This document shows positions 34,190-43,398 of a DNA stretch of 64,000 nucleotides, piece after piece; the stretch's first letter is position 1; each line of letters opens with the position of its first letter. The translations under genes and the position numbers were made by a program. The DNA is from JAMXLO01 sp963719805 (GTDB lineage: Bacteria; Pseudomonadota; Alphaproteobacteria; Acetobacterales; Acetobacteraceae), in the NCBI GenBank assembly GCA_963719805.1, contig CAVRDF010000003.1:124001-188000 (forward strand), given 5' to 3'. The notes below the pieces were generated by a model. That model was not told where the DNA came from and did no database searches. It worked only from the letters and a program-made list of their open reading frames with translations.

Positions 34190-36295
34190 ATGTCGGCCAC
34201 CACGACCGCGTCCCCCTTCACCATGCTGAACATCGTCGCACGCTTGCGCCGCGGCCTGCAGCACCAGGACCTGTTGTTCGCCGGTGGATTGACGCTGCTG
34301 GTGTCGGTGCTGGTGCTGCCGATGCCGACATGGGTGGTCGACATCGGGCTCTCCACCTCAATCACGCTGTCCGTGCTGATCCTGATGGTGGCGATCTGGA
34401 TCGAGAAACCGTTGGATTTCTCGGCATTCCCCACCGTTCTGCTGGTCGCCACGCTGCTCCGGCTCGCGCTCAACCTGGCAACCGTGCGCCTGGTTCTCAC
34501 CAACGGCCACAAGGGTCTCGGTGCTGCCGGAACGGTGATCAAGGGCTTCGCAAGCTTCGTTGTTGGCGGTGACTTCGTCATTGGCGTGGTTCTGTTTGCC
34601 ATCCTCGTGGTGATCAACTTCATGGTGATCACCAAGGGTGCCGGCCGCATCGCCGAAGTCGCGGCGCGCTTCTCGCTCGACGCCATGCCCGGCAAGCAGA
34701 TGGCGATCGATGCGGATCTGTCGGCCGGAATGATCACCGATCAAGAGGCGCGGCGCCGACGCAAGGAACTCGAAGAGGAAAGCTCGTTCTTCGGCGCGAT
34801 GGACGGCGCCTCGAAGTTCGTGCGCGGCGACGCCATCGCCGCCATCATCATCACGCTGGTCAACGCCATCGGCGGCATCATCGTCGGAACGATGCGGCAC
34901 GGCCTCGATATCGAAAAGGCCGCGACGTACTACACCACGCTCACCGTCGGCGACGGTATCGTCAGTCAGATCCCCGCGCTCATCGTCAGCCTGGGCGCCG
35001 GTATGCTGGTCTCGAAGGGCAGCGTGCGCGGTTCAGCGCACAGCACCTTCATCGCCCAACTCGGCGGACACGCCAAGCCGCTGTTCGTCGCATCCGGCCT
35101 GGCTGCACTGTTCGCGTTGTTGCCCGGTCTGCCGTTCCTGCCGTTCGCCGCCTTGTCGCTGGTGTGCAGCGGCGGTGCCGTGCTGGCACGCCGCGCCGCG
35201 GAGCGCCGCGCTGAGGCCGAAGCCGCCGCTGCTCGCACCGAAGAACGCGTCGGCGGCCCGAAGGACGAACCGATCAGCGACCTGATGCGCGTCGATGACA
35301 TCCGCATCGAGCTGGGTATGGCATTGGTGCCGCTCACCAACGGACCCGACGGCGGCCTAACCGAAAAGATCCGCAAGCTGCGGCGCGCCATCGCACTGGA
35401 TTACGGCTTCCTGCTGCCGGCCGTGCGCCTCAAGGACAATATGGACCTCGACAGCGGCGAGTATTCGCTCCAGGTGCTCGGCGTCGAGATCGCTCGCGAA
35501 ACGATGCAGATGGGACGCCTGCTCGCTTTCTCGCCTGGCGGCGAGCCGCTGCGCATTCCCGGCGCCGATACCACCGAGCCGTCATTCCGCATTCCGGCCC
35601 GATGGATCGATCCGGCCGCCCGGCAGGAGGCCATCCGACAGGGCCTCACCGTGGTCGATCCCGAGACCGTGTTGACCACGCATCTGTCGGAAACGGTCAG
35701 GTCGCACATGAGCCAGCTCATGTCCTACGCCGCCACGCGCAAACTGCTCGATGGGCTCGGTCAGGAGAATCAGAAGCTGGTGCAGGATCTGGTTCCGGCC
35801 GTGCTGCCGATGACCACAGTGCAGAAAGTGCTGGCCACGCTGCTGGCCGAGCGGGTGTCGATCCGCCATCTCACGCTGATCCTCGAGGCGATGCATGAGG
35901 CCGCCGGATTCACCCGCAACGTCCGCCTGATCACCGAGCACGTGCGCGCGCGGCTCGCTTTGCAGATCTGCAAGTCATTGCAGGGCGAAGACGGACTGAT
36001 CCCGGTGATGCCGCTGTCGCAGGCCTGGGAGCGCGAGATGAGCGAGGCAATCATCGTCGATGGTGATCAGCGCAGCTTCGTACTGGCGCCCTCGCGCACG
36101 CAGGAATTCATTCAGACAGTACGCGTCAAGCTGGCCGAGGTCTCTTCGCGCGGCGTATGGCCCGCTGTGCTGACCAGCACCGAGGCGCGGCCCTTCGTCC
36201 GCAGTCTGGTGGAACGGATCAATCCGACCATTGCCGTGCTGTCGCACGCCGAGGTGCACGCACGCGCCAGATTGCGCACCCTCGAGCAGATCTGA
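34190..36295 (+). CDS. flhA: Flagellar export gate protein FlhA
   Basis: The 701-residue protein has the FHIPEP signature region (LLRLALNLATVRLVLTNGH), about eight N-terminal membrane helices, the linker SLDAMPGKQMAIDADLSAGM, and a large cytoplasmic C-terminal domain that binds chaperone-substrate complexes. Length is normal. It follows fliQ by 63 bases. FliR begins 23 bases after its stop. Confidence 0.95.
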   Translation: MSATTTASPFTMLNIVARLRRGLQHQDLLFAGGLTLLVSVLVLPMPTWVVDIGLSTSITLSVLILMVAIWIEKPLDFSAFPTVLLVATLLRLALNLATVRLVLTNGHKGLGAAGTVIKGFASFVVGGDFVIGVVLFAILVVINFMVITKGAGRIAEVAARFSLDAMPGKQMAIDADLSAGMITDQEARRRRKELEEESSFFGAMDGASKFVRGDAIAAIIITLVNAIGGIIVGTMRHGLDIEKAATYYTTLTVGDGIVSQIPALIVSLGAGMLVSKGSVRGSAHSTFIAQLGGHAKPLFVASGLAALFALLPGLPFLPFAALSLVCSGGAVLARRAAERRAEAEAAAARTEERVGGPKDEPISDLMRVDDIRIELGMALVPLTNGPDGGLTEKIRKLRRAIALDYGFLLPAVRLKDNMDLDSGEYSLQVLGVEIARETMQMGRLLAFSPGGEPLRIPGADTTEPSFRIPARWIDPAARQEAIRQGLTVVDPETVLTTHLSETVRSHMSQLMSYAATRKLLDGLGQENQKLVQDLVPAVLPMTTVQKVLATLLAERVSIRHLTLILEAMHEAAGFTRNVRLITEHVRARLALQICKSLQGEDGLIPVMPLSQAWEREMSEAIIVDGDQRSFVLAPSRTQEFIQTVRVKLAEVSSRGVWPAVLTSTEARPFVRSLVERINPTIAVLSHAEVHARARLRTLEQI

Positions 36296-36318
36296 GTGCA
36301 CCGGGTGCAACGTCCGCG

Positions 36319-37092
36319 GTGACCGCCAGCCCGATCACTCTCGACCTCAATGGCTGGGTTTCGCTCGAAGTCTTTCGGGTGCTCCTGGTGTTCGTCCGCA
36401 TCAGCGCCGCTTTCATGCTGATGCCAGGTTTCGGCGAACCGACCGTGCCGGCGCGCATCCGCATCCTCGCCGGCCTGGCGATCGCCGCCGCGGTGTCGCC
36501 GGCGGTCGTCGGCATGCCTACCGCCGTGCCTAATGTGTGGGGTCTGCTGCTCGCGGTCGCCGCCGAGGCATTCAGCGGCGCGCTGCTCGGCACGCTGGCG
36601 CGCACTGTCATCTCGGGCGTGCTCGTCGCTGGTCAAATCATCGGCCAGAACATCGGCATCAGTAATATCTTCGCCGCGGGCCTGGTGGATCAGGCAGCGA
36701 CCATCGGCGCTGCCCTGTACGCTGGATTGCTCGCGGTGTTGTTCGCCTCTGGGGGACATCACGCCATTCTGCGGGCGCTGGTGGACAGCTACGCGCTATT
36801 GCCAGCCGCGCAGTTTCCCAGTGTCGACGCCAGCCTGCATTCCATCGTGAATGCCGGATTGCGCAGCTTTCGCATCGCGTTGCAGGTCGCATTCCCGTTC
36901 CTGCTGCTCGGCTTTGTTTTCAATGCCGCGCTTGGCGCGATGAACCGTGCCTTGCCATCGATGCCGGTGTTCATGATCGCCAGCCCTGCGCTGGTGATTG
37001 CCGGACTCTATCTGCTGGCGGCCAGCATCCCCGGTATTCTCGACGCCTCGATGAGTGGCTGGACCGATCTGCCCTCGTTGCTGGGGAACTAG
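36319..37092 (+). CDS. fliR: Flagellar export gate protein FliR
   Basis: The 257-residue inner-membrane protein has about six hydrophobic segments, including VLLVFVRISAAFMLMPGFGE at the N-terminus and QIIGQNIGISNIFAAGLVDQ in the middle, as in FliR. GTG 36319 is chosen because it is the first start after the flhA stop in this frame and matches the normal N-terminus. The flhB start lies 3 bases after its stop. Confidence 0.93.
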   Translation: MTASPITLDLNGWVSLEVFRVLLVFVRISAAFMLMPGFGEPTVPARIRILAGLAIAAAVSPAVVGMPTAVPNVWGLLLAVAAEAFSGALLGTLARTVISGVLVAGQIIGQNIGISNIFAAGLVDQAATIGAALYAGLLAVLFASGGHHAILRALVDSYALLPAAQFPSVDASLHSIVNAGLRSFRIALQVAFPFLLLGFVFNAALGAMNRALPSMPVFMIASPALVIAGLYLLAASIPGILDASMSGWTDLPSLLGN

Positions 37093-37095
37093 GCA

Positions 37096-38190
37096 ATGGC
37101 CGACGAGAATCAGCAGGAAGGTGGGGAACGGACGCTCGATGCGTCGGCGCGCAAGCTCGAACAGGCGCGCGAACGTGGCGAGGTACCTGTCTCGCGTGAA
37201 GGCTCAGTCGCAGCGATCTATATCGCGACGCTGGTCGCGGTACTGCTCGCCGCCGGACCGATCGCGCGTCACGTCGGTGAGATCGTGCTGCCGATGCTGG
37301 ATCAGCCCGATGCATTTCTCGATGCGACGCCGCGTGGTTGGAGCGACGCTGGCCGCGCCGTGTCGATTGCCATTGCCCTGGCGGTCGTGCCGTTCTTCGC
37401 GCTGATGGTGACCGCCTCTCTGCTGCCTTACGTGCTGCAGAATGCCGTCGCATTATCGGTGGACCGGATCATCCCTAAATTCTCCCACCTCTCGCCGATG
37501 CGTGGCATCAAGCGCATCTTCGGCGCCCGCTCGCTGTTCGAAATCGCCAAGAACCTGGTCAAGCTGGTCGCTGTCGGCATTGCATGCTTCATCATGATCA
37601 TGCCGCTGTATCGCAACGCAGCGTCGTTGATTGCCACCAACGTGGCCGCGATGCTTGGTGTGTTGCAGCAGTCGTTGCTTGTCGTGCTGCTGGCGACCAC
37701 GTTGGTCGCGGCGGTGATCGCCGGTATCGACATTCCATATCAACACTGGGTCTGGCGCCGCCGCATGCGCATGACCATCGACGAGATGCGCAAGGAAATG
37801 CGTGAGTCGGAAGGCGATCCGCACATCAGGGCGCGGCGCCGCAAGCTGCGGCTCAGCCGGGCACGGCAGCGCATGATGCACGACGTGCCGAAGGCCACGG
37901 TGGTGATCACCAACCCGACGCACTACGCCGTGGCGCTGCGCTACCTACGGGGCAAGGACAGCGCTCCGGTGGTGGTTGCCAAGGGTGCCGACATAGTCGC
38001 CGCGCGCATCCGCGAGATCGCGTTCGATAACGAGGTGGCCATCGTCGAGAACGCACCGCTGGCGCGCGCTCTGCATGCAACGGTTGATGTCGGCGAGGCC
38101 ATTCCGCACGAGCACTTCGAGGCCGTGGCCAAGATCATCGGTGTGATCTGGGCGCAGCGAAGCAAGCCGGACGCGCGGCAGGCGGCCTGA
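37096..38190 (+). CDS. flhB: Flagellar export specificity switch protein FlhB
   Basis: The 364-residue protein has the usual N-terminus (ERTLDASARKLEQARERGEV), four membrane helices, and the autocleavage motif NPTH in VVITNPTHYAVALRY. Cleavage there switches export from rod/hook to filament substrates. FliK, which triggers the switch, is not found in this window. It is the last gene of the flgB-flhB operon. Confidence 0.95.
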   Translation: MADENQQEGGERTLDASARKLEQARERGEVPVSREGSVAAIYIATLVAVLLAAGPIARHVGEIVLPMLDQPDAFLDATPRGWSDAGRAVSIAIALAVVPFFALMVTASLLPYVLQNAVALSVDRIIPKFSHLSPMRGIKRIFGARSLFEIAKNLVKLVAVGIACFIMIMPLYRNAASLIATNVAAMLGVLQQSLLVVLLATTLVAAVIAGIDIPYQHWVWRRRMRMTIDEMRKEMRESEGDPHIRARRRKLRLSRARQRMMHDVPKATVVITNPTHYAVALRYLRGKDSAPVVVAKGADIVAARIREIAFDNEVAIVENAPLARALHATVDVGEAIPHEHFEAVAKIIGVIWAQRSKPDARQAA

Positions 38191-38193
38191 GCT

Positions 38194-38400
38194 TCAGCCG
38201 CTCGCCGCAGGCTCCGGCTCGTGAGCCCCGGCATATCGCCTGCGCCTCGCCCCCCGTCCGGTGGCGTACTCCAGATCGATTTGTCTTAACTCGCGATAGA
38301 TCGCTGCGGCGCGTTCCTGCGGTCGCAGGTTGATCCAATCATCCATTGAATAGGCCTGACGCGCCCGCTGCGCGGCAAGCTGAAAACTGTCAAACGCCAT
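38194..38400 (-). CDS. Small uncharacterised protein in flagellar island
   Basis: The 68-residue protein (MAFDSFQLAAQRARQAYSMD... with a basic GRGARRRRYAGAHEP segment near the end) ends 3 bases from the flhB stop on the opposite strand. It is probably cytoplasmic and helical. I do not recognise it. The tight packing against flhB makes it plausible but not certain. Confidence 0.45.
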   Translation of the reverse strand: MAFDSFQLAAQRARQAYSMDDWINLRPQERAAAIYRELRQIDLEYATGRGARRRRYAGAHEPEPAASG

Positions 38401-38506
38401 GCCCCAACCAGAGACGCCTGGTGACGTCTCTGCCCACCGTGCGTCGCCCCAGCGGCGACGTGCTGACGATTATTATTGTTTGCGGTGGAAAGAATTAATC
38501 AAGCGG

Positions 38507-38529
38507 AATCATGCGCCGTTCACATGATT
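38507..38529. terminator. Hairpin after the motE operon
   Basis: AATCATG pairs with CATGATT around a 9-base loop, 33 bases beyond the motE stop on the minus strand; the downstream minus-strand sequence is AT-rich (TTGATTAATTCTTTCC). A second GC-rich CGCCG/CGGCG stem lies next to it at about 38531-38549. Confidence 0.5.
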
Positions 38530-38561
38530 ACGCCGCCGGGTTGACGGCGCGCATCATGCGG

Positions 38562-39167
38562 TCAGCGGCGGAATGCGGCGTGCCGCTGCTCCAGTTCCTC
38601 GGTGATCGCCAGTGCGGCCTGTGGTTCCATCCCGGCCAGGATCGGGCCCGCTGAACGCGTGTCCAGTCGTTGCAGGATCGCTGCTGCCTTGGGCGCATCC
38701 ATTTTTCCCAGCACGGCCGCCGCCTGCGTCGGCTTCATGTTCGAGTAAAGGCCGACCAGCAACTCAAGATCCGCATCAGCCGCAGAAAATTGTTGTGTCG
38801 CAATGGTTTGCACTTCCTTGCGCAGGCGCTCCAGTTCGCTGATCTGTTGCTGTGCGAGTTGTTCGGCCGCCTGCGCCTGGGCGATCCTCGTCTCCAGTTC
38901 GCGCTCGCGGCGATCCAGCTCCTCTTTGCGCTTGGCCACTTCCAGCAGCATCTTGCCATCCACTGTTTCTGTCGCATCCGGTACAGCCGGCCGCGGCGGT
39001 GGAGCAGTTACTGCTGGCGGCGCCGTCTGCGCGGCGGCATGGGCGATTGGCGACAGACTGTTGTATTGGTGCAACAGATCTGCTGCCCACCATGGCAGCA
39101 GGACGGCCAGCCCGGCCGCTGCCAATGGCAAGGAATATCGCGGGTTCAGGAATAGGCTGCGTTGCAT
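38562..39167 (-). CDS. motE: MotE-type motility chaperone (MgtE N-like domain)
   Basis: The 201-residue protein has one N-terminal membrane helix (YSLPLAAAGLAVLLPWWAAD), a Pro-rich stretch, a long coiled coil (about 75-125) and a C-terminal MgtE-N-like domain (SNMKPTQAAAVLGKMDAPKA, LDTRSAGPILAGMEPQAAL). In alphaproteobacteria MotE stabilises the periplasmic chaperone MotC and the stator. It is the last gene of the fliL-fliM-DUF6468-motE unit and follows the DUF6468 stop by 6 bases. Confidence 0.85.
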   Translation of the reverse strand: MQRSLFLNPRYSLPLAAAGLAVLLPWWAADLLHQYNSLSPIAHAAAQTAPPAVTAPPPRPAVPDATETVDGKMLLEVAKRKEELDRRERELETRIAQAQAAEQLAQQQISELERLRKEVQTIATQQFSAADADLELLVGLYSNMKPTQAAAVLGKMDAPKAAAILQRLDTRSAGPILAGMEPQAALAITEELEQRHAAFRR

Positions 39168-39173
39168 CGTCCG

Positions 39174-39608
39174 TTACGCCGGCGCTGCGATCCGCTCTGC
39201 GAACCCCTTGGGCTCAACCAGCTCCCGGGGAATCCTCGGTGCCCGCACGCTCTCGATCCGGCGATGCTGGCGCAACAGCCGATCGAGCGCATGGGCCGCT
39301 TCCTCCGCCGCACGGTTGGCAGATGCCAACTCCGCCGACATGCGACGCGACGCGGCGAGGCGGATTTCCACGGACTCCAGATCCGTTTGCAGACGCTGGG
39401 CAAACCCATCGGCGATCTCCACCATCCGGGTAACCGAGGAATCCAGCGCCGGCAGCACGCGCCCGGCGTCCGCCAGAGCATGCCGTAGCCGGCGCAGCCG
39501 GAAATGCAGCAATGCCGAATGCAGGGCGACCACGGTCAACAACAGAAAGCCCACGGCATTGAGCACGAAATACAGCATGGCGGGATTCTCCTCGAAGCTG
39601 TGTTGCAA
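39174..39608 (-). CDS. DUF6468-type membrane protein
   Basis: The 144-residue protein has one N-terminal membrane helix (MLYFVLNAVGFLLLTVVALH), then a long charged helix with conserved-looking SSVTRMVEIADGFAQRLQTD. It matches the small protein usually found between fliM and motE in alphaproteobacterial flagellar operons. Two starts are possible (39608 or 39578). The function is not known to me. Confidence 0.65.
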   Translation of the reverse strand: MQHSFEENPAMLYFVLNAVGFLLLTVVALHSALLHFRLRRLRHALADAGRVLPALDSSVTRMVEIADGFAQRLQTDLESVEIRLAASRRMSAELASANRAAEEAAHALDRLLRQHRRIESVRAPRIPRELVEPKGFAERIAAPA

Positions 39609-39616
39609 ACGAAAAT

Positions 39617-40543
39617 TCAGACCGGCACGGGCCAGTCTTCGGTAAGGCGGCGCTGCTCGACATGCAGAGCGATGCGGCCATCCTTCTCGGCAATGCGCGC
39701 CTGGAGCACGGCCAATTCACCGCAGAACAGGTCGATCGGTTCGTCGTGCCGGCGGCTCAGCGCCAGATGCGAGCCAACGCGCCAGCGCATCAGGTCCGAA
39801 GTCGAGACCCGGCGCGTTTCGATCACCGCTCGCAGCCGCACATTGGTCAGCGGCAATTCCGCCTGCAGGTGAGCGTGCCAGGCGGGATCGCGGCCAGGCC
39901 GTGTTTCGGCGACGTCGCGGGCGAGGCGATCCTTAACGCTGTCGAGCGTTGCCAAGGGAATCAGGAATTCGGCGCCGCCGCGCATATCGGCAATCTCGAT
40001 CTCGGCACGGAATGTGATCGCCGCCGCCGCTGGCCGCGCGATGGCCAACGCCTCGGGTGCCGTTTCCATGCGCTCCAGCAGGCATTGCACGGGACAAATC
40101 GGTTCAAATGCGCGGGCCAGATCGCGGGCAAATACATCCATTGCCAGCCGCTCGAGCACCGCTCGTTCAATCGCGGTCCAGCTGCGCGCCGGCTGCCCAG
40201 GCGGCAATACTTCCCCCGCCGGTGCAGCCCGATTGCGCCGCCCGCCAAGCAGCAGGTCAATCGCCGCGCCGGTCAAACCGTTGTCCAAGATCGCCAGGCA
40301 TTGCCCGTTCCAGGGTTCGATGCGCAGCACGGCGGCGGTCAGCGGTGCCGGCAATGAACCGTGGAAATCGCGAAACCGCACGGCGCGCGCTGATCCCACC
40401 GTCACGGTGGCGGTCTCGCCAGACAGCGATCGCAGACTGGCGGTCAACAGCTGTCCCAGCCGGTCAACCACGATGCGCAGCGCGGGCAGCCGCTCGATGG
40501 GCAGGATCGCGCCGGCGATCAGCGTGTCGGCGCTGCCGCTCAT
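39617..40543 (-). CDS. fliM: Flagellar motor switch protein FliM, lacking the usual N-terminus
   Basis: The 308-residue protein matches FliM from its middle domain onward: ERLPALRIVVDRLGQLLTAS aligns with residue 50 or so of the E. coli protein, followed by NGQCLAILDNGLTGAAIDLL, IADMRGGAEFLIPLATLDSV and the C-terminal VETRRV-like FliN-homologous segment. The first 40-50 residues of typical FliM, with the CheY-binding EIDALL motif, are absent. The start overlaps the fliL stop by four bases, so no longer form fits in that position. It forms the C-ring with FliG and FliN. Confidence 0.85.
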   Translation of the reverse strand: MSGSADTLIAGAILPIERLPALRIVVDRLGQLLTASLRSLSGETATVTVGSARAVRFRDFHGSLPAPLTAAVLRIEPWNGQCLAILDNGLTGAAIDLLLGGRRNRAAPAGEVLPPGQPARSWTAIERAVLERLAMDVFARDLARAFEPICPVQCLLERMETAPEALAIARPAAAAITFRAEIEIADMRGGAEFLIPLATLDSVKDRLARDVAETRPGRDPAWHAHLQAELPLTNVRLRAVIETRRVSTSDLMRWRVGSHLALSRRHDEPIDLFCGELAVLQARIAEKDGRIALHVEQRRLTEDWPVPV

Positions 40544-41085
40544 CCCAACACCAGGCCGGTGATCAGCACGTCCGACACGACGCCGGGGCCAATCACCAGT
40601 GTGATCCGGCGGTAGAGGTCAGAGCGCATGCGGTCCAGCGCCAGTCCGCTATCGAGCTCGCCTTCCCGCAGAGTGCGTAGATAGGTGAGCAGGGCGTCGT
40701 AAACCCGTGGCGACAGGATCTGGGTCGCCGGGAAGTCTTCCGGTCTTTTCGCAAGCTCGAGCGACATCTTGATGCGCAATTGCCGTGCGTGGCCGTTGTT
40801 CGGCACGGTCACAACCATTTCCGGCAGGTCCACAAAGCTGGGTCCGCTGTTCGCGGTCTGCTCCGGCTTCGGCTTCTTGCCCATAAGAGACTGAACGGTC
40901 TCGCCAACCTGAGGAACGAATACATACGCACCGGCACCGGCCGCGAGCATCAGCACAAGGCCACCGGCGCCCAGGATCAGCATCAGCCGTCCTTTCCCGC
41001 GCGCCGGCGGGTTCTCAGCCGCATTGGCGTCTGGGCGTGCTTCGTCCTGCCCGGCTTCTGCCATGGCGTGTTCCTTCTGATCCAT
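40540..41085 (-). CDS. fliL: Flagellar basal-body-associated protein FliL
   Basis: The 181-residue protein has a cytoplasmic Asp/Glu-rich N-terminus, one membrane helix (LMLILGAGGLVLMLAAGAGA) and a periplasmic FliL domain (FVDLPEMVVTVPNN, LRIKMSLELAKRPED). It supports the stator ring. It opens the fliL-fliM-DUF6468-motE operon and is divergent from fliF across 106 bases. A second FliL-like gene lies at 59.5 kb. Confidence 0.9.
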   Translation of the reverse strand: MDQKEHAMAEAGQDEARPDANAAENPPARGKGRLMLILGAGGLVLMLAAGAGAYVFVPQVGETVQSLMGKKPKPEQTANSGPSFVDLPEMVVTVPNNGHARQLRIKMSLELAKRPEDFPATQILSPRVYDALLTYLRTLREGELDSGLALDRMRSDLYRRITLVIGPGVVSDVLITGLVLG

Positions 41086-41099
41086 CGTCGGCGAGATTT

Positions 41100-41147
41100 T
41101 TTCGCAAGCTGTCTCGCTCGCGTTTCGCTATAGACGTGTTTGCGAAA
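41100..41147. promoter_or_regulatory. Divergent TGCGAAA elements between fliL and fliF
   Basis: TGCGAAA lies at 41100-41106 on the minus strand (toward fliL) and at 41141-41147 on the plus strand (toward fliF). The plus copy reads TGCGAAAAAACGCTATAGA. Each lies before a divergent flagellar operon, one copy pointing to each. This is the best positional support for a regulatory function. Confidence 0.5.
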
Positions 41148-41191
41148 AAACGCTATAGAGAAATTCGCACGCGAGCAGCAAAAGGTCGCTC

Positions 41192-42760
41192 ATGGAGACA
41201 TTCGCCAGCATAAAGGCGACATTGGCACGGCTTGAGCCTGCGAAAATCGCAGGACTTGGCGCGTTGTCGCTTGGCGTGCTGGCGCTTGTCGCCTGGATTG
41301 CCCTGCGCTCCGGCGAACCAATGGCCTTGCTCTATTCTGGTCTCGAGCCGTCGGAGGCCGGGCGAATCGGCCAGCGGCTCGACGAACTCAAGGTCCCCTT
41401 CGAGGCGGGCGGCGGCGGTGGCACCATAATGGTACCCGCCTCGCAGGTTGCGCGCGTGCGCATGGAGCTCGCCGCCAGCGGGCTGCCGCACCAGGCCGGC
41501 GCCGGATACGAACTGCTCGATTCGCAGTCCCCTATGAACATGACCTCGTTCATGCAGCGCATTCAGCGGCTGCGTGCGCTCGAGGGCGAGCTGTCACGCA
41601 CCATCCAGACATTGGACGGCATCCGGACCGCGCGTGTTCATATCGTGATGCCGGAGCGCGAGAACTTCGAACGCGACACCGCCAAGCCAACCGCTTCAGT
41701 GGCGGTCACAATGGGCGGCCCAGAGCGGATTTCGCGCCGTCAGGCCGCCGCCGTCCGCCTGCTGGTCGCGGGCGCCGTGCCACGGTTGCGCCAGGAAGAC
41801 GTGTCCGTGGTCGACCCGTCCGGCGTGGTGCTCGCCGCCGACGATGGCGACTCGAACGCCGCCAACCGGCTGGACGAGATGCGCACGAGCCGGGAACAGG
41901 CACTGCAACGTGCCACTCTCGATTTGCTCGAGCCGCTGGTCGGCCGCGGCAAGGCACGGGTGGCCGTTTCGGTCGACGTCGACTCCACACGCGAAGTGGC
42001 CCGCGAGGAGAAATTCGATCCGCTGTCGCAGGTCGAACGCTCGAAGCAGATCCAGTCCGACAAAGACACCTCCGACGAATCGAAACCGAACCAGGCTGTC
42101 TCCGTCACCCAGAACCTGCCGAACAACCAGCAGCCGCAACCGTCCGGCAGCGGCGGCAAGACCTCGAGCAGCAGCACACACAATAACCAGACGGTGAACT
42201 ACGAACTGAACTCGACCCGCAGCGAACGCACGCGCGAGGCCGGCGAGATCAGGCATCTGGCCGTCGCTGTCGTGGTCGACGGTACCACCAACGACAAGGG
42301 CGAGTTCCAACCTCGTTCCAAGGACGAGTTGGATCGTATTGCTCAACTGGTCCGTTCGGCTGTCGGATTCGATGCGAAACGCGGCGACAGCGTCACCGTC
42401 GACACCATGCACTTTATCCCAGTTGACCTGCCCACAGCCGAAGCAGGCGGCGAAGCCATCGCACCAGCAGGCATGAATTGGCAGTTGATGGCCGGTGGGG
42501 CGGGAGTGGCCGTACTTGGCATCGGCATCATGCTGTTCCTACGCAAGCGCCGCCGCAAAACCACCGCCGCCGACGTCGCGGCCGAACAGCAGGCGCCAGT
42601 GGCTGCGGTGGCCGGTCCGGCCGAGCCGCTGCTGCTGGCCAGCGAAGACACCTCGGCGCAGCGTCAGTTGATCGCATTGCTGCAACATACCGTCGATACC
42701 CGCCCTGATGAGGCGCTGGCTGTGATCCGCGGCTGGATCGCGGAAGCCGAGGCCGCATGA
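41192..42760 (+). CDS. fliF: Flagellar MS-ring protein FliF
   Basis: The 522-residue protein has an N-terminal membrane helix (GLGALSLGVLALVAWIALR-like), the periplasmic YscJ-type domain (ALLYSGLEPSEAGRIGQRLD, GYELLDSQSPMNMTSFMQRI, ELSRTIQTLDGIRTARVHIV) and a second membrane helix near 430-450. The cytoplasmic tail is short and would bind FliG. A Gln/Asn/Ser-rich insert lies around 300-330. Its stop overlaps the fliH start by four bases. Confidence 0.94.
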   Translation: METFASIKATLARLEPAKIAGLGALSLGVLALVAWIALRSGEPMALLYSGLEPSEAGRIGQRLDELKVPFEAGGGGGTIMVPASQVARVRMELAASGLPHQAGAGYELLDSQSPMNMTSFMQRIQRLRALEGELSRTIQTLDGIRTARVHIVMPERENFERDTAKPTASVAVTMGGPERISRRQAAAVRLLVAGAVPRLRQEDVSVVDPSGVVLAADDGDSNAANRLDEMRTSREQALQRATLDLLEPLVGRGKARVAVSVDVDSTREVAREEKFDPLSQVERSKQIQSDKDTSDESKPNQAVSVTQNLPNNQQPQPSGSGGKTSSSSTHNNQTVNYELNSTRSERTREAGEIRHLAVAVVVDGTTNDKGEFQPRSKDELDRIAQLVRSAVGFDAKRGDSVTVDTMHFIPVDLPTAEAGGEAIAPAGMNWQLMAGGAGVAVLGIGIMLFLRKRRRKTTAADVAAEQQAPVAAVAGPAEPLLLASEDTSAQRQLIALLQHTVDTRPDEALAVIRGWIAEAEAA

Positions 42761-43398
42761 GCCGGCGCTTCGTTCCTCCCGCGATCGCCGCGTTCGGTGA
42801 TGGTCCTGACGCGGATTTGGCGCGGACGGTGGCGCAGGCACGCGACGAAGGCTTTGCCGAAGGCCGCGACAGCGGATTTCAGGCGGGCCACGCGGCCGGA
42901 ATTCAGGACGGCGAAGCCGCGGCAGCCGCCGCCTACCAGGCTGAGTTGGCCGCACTGCAGGAAAAGTTTGCGAAACAGCAGGCGACCCTCGCTGTGACTG
43001 ATTCGCTTGACCGCCTGCTTGCCGCGCGCGCCGAAGATCGGGCGATTTTGGAAAGTGGTAGTCGCACTGCCGCGGTGGCCGCGCTGCGTGTGCTGTTCCC
43101 GACCCTCCTCGAGCGGGCAGCCGGCAGCGAGATCACCGCCCTGCTGAACGAGGCGCTGTCCGAGCGGGCACCCGAGGCGCTCGCCCTGCGCGCCAACCCG
43201 GCAACGGTCCGCTCAATTGCCACCCACGACCTGCCCGCTGACTACGCCAACCGGCTGACCCTGCAGGACGATCCCGCGATGCCCATCGGTGCCGCGGACA
43301 TCGTCTGGTGCGGTGGTGGCGTCACATTCGATCCCGCCGCGCTCCACGAGCGCGTGCTTCGCATCCTCGCACCCGACGAAAAGGAACCCTCTGCATGA
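42757..43398 (+). CDS. fliH: FliH-like flagellar export ATPase regulator
   Basis: The 213-residue protein has a helical Ala/Glu/Gln-rich N-terminal part with a glycine-rich ARDEGFAEGRDSGFQAGHAA segment typical of FliH GxxxG repeats. The C-terminal domain resembles the V-type ATPase E subunit (ITALLNEALSERAPEALALR, DIVWCGGGVTFDP). FliH holds the FliI ATPase at the C-ring through FliN. It lies between fliF and fliN, with four-base overlaps at both ends. Confidence 0.8.
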   Translation: MSRRFVPPAIAAFGDGPDADLARTVAQARDEGFAEGRDSGFQAGHAAGIQDGEAAAAAAYQAELAALQEKFAKQQATLAVTDSLDRLLAARAEDRAILESGSRTAAVAALRVLFPTLLERAAGSEITALLNEALSERAPEALALRANPATVRSIATHDLPADYANRLTLQDDPAMPIGAADIVWCGGGVTFDPAALHERVLRILAPDEKEPSA

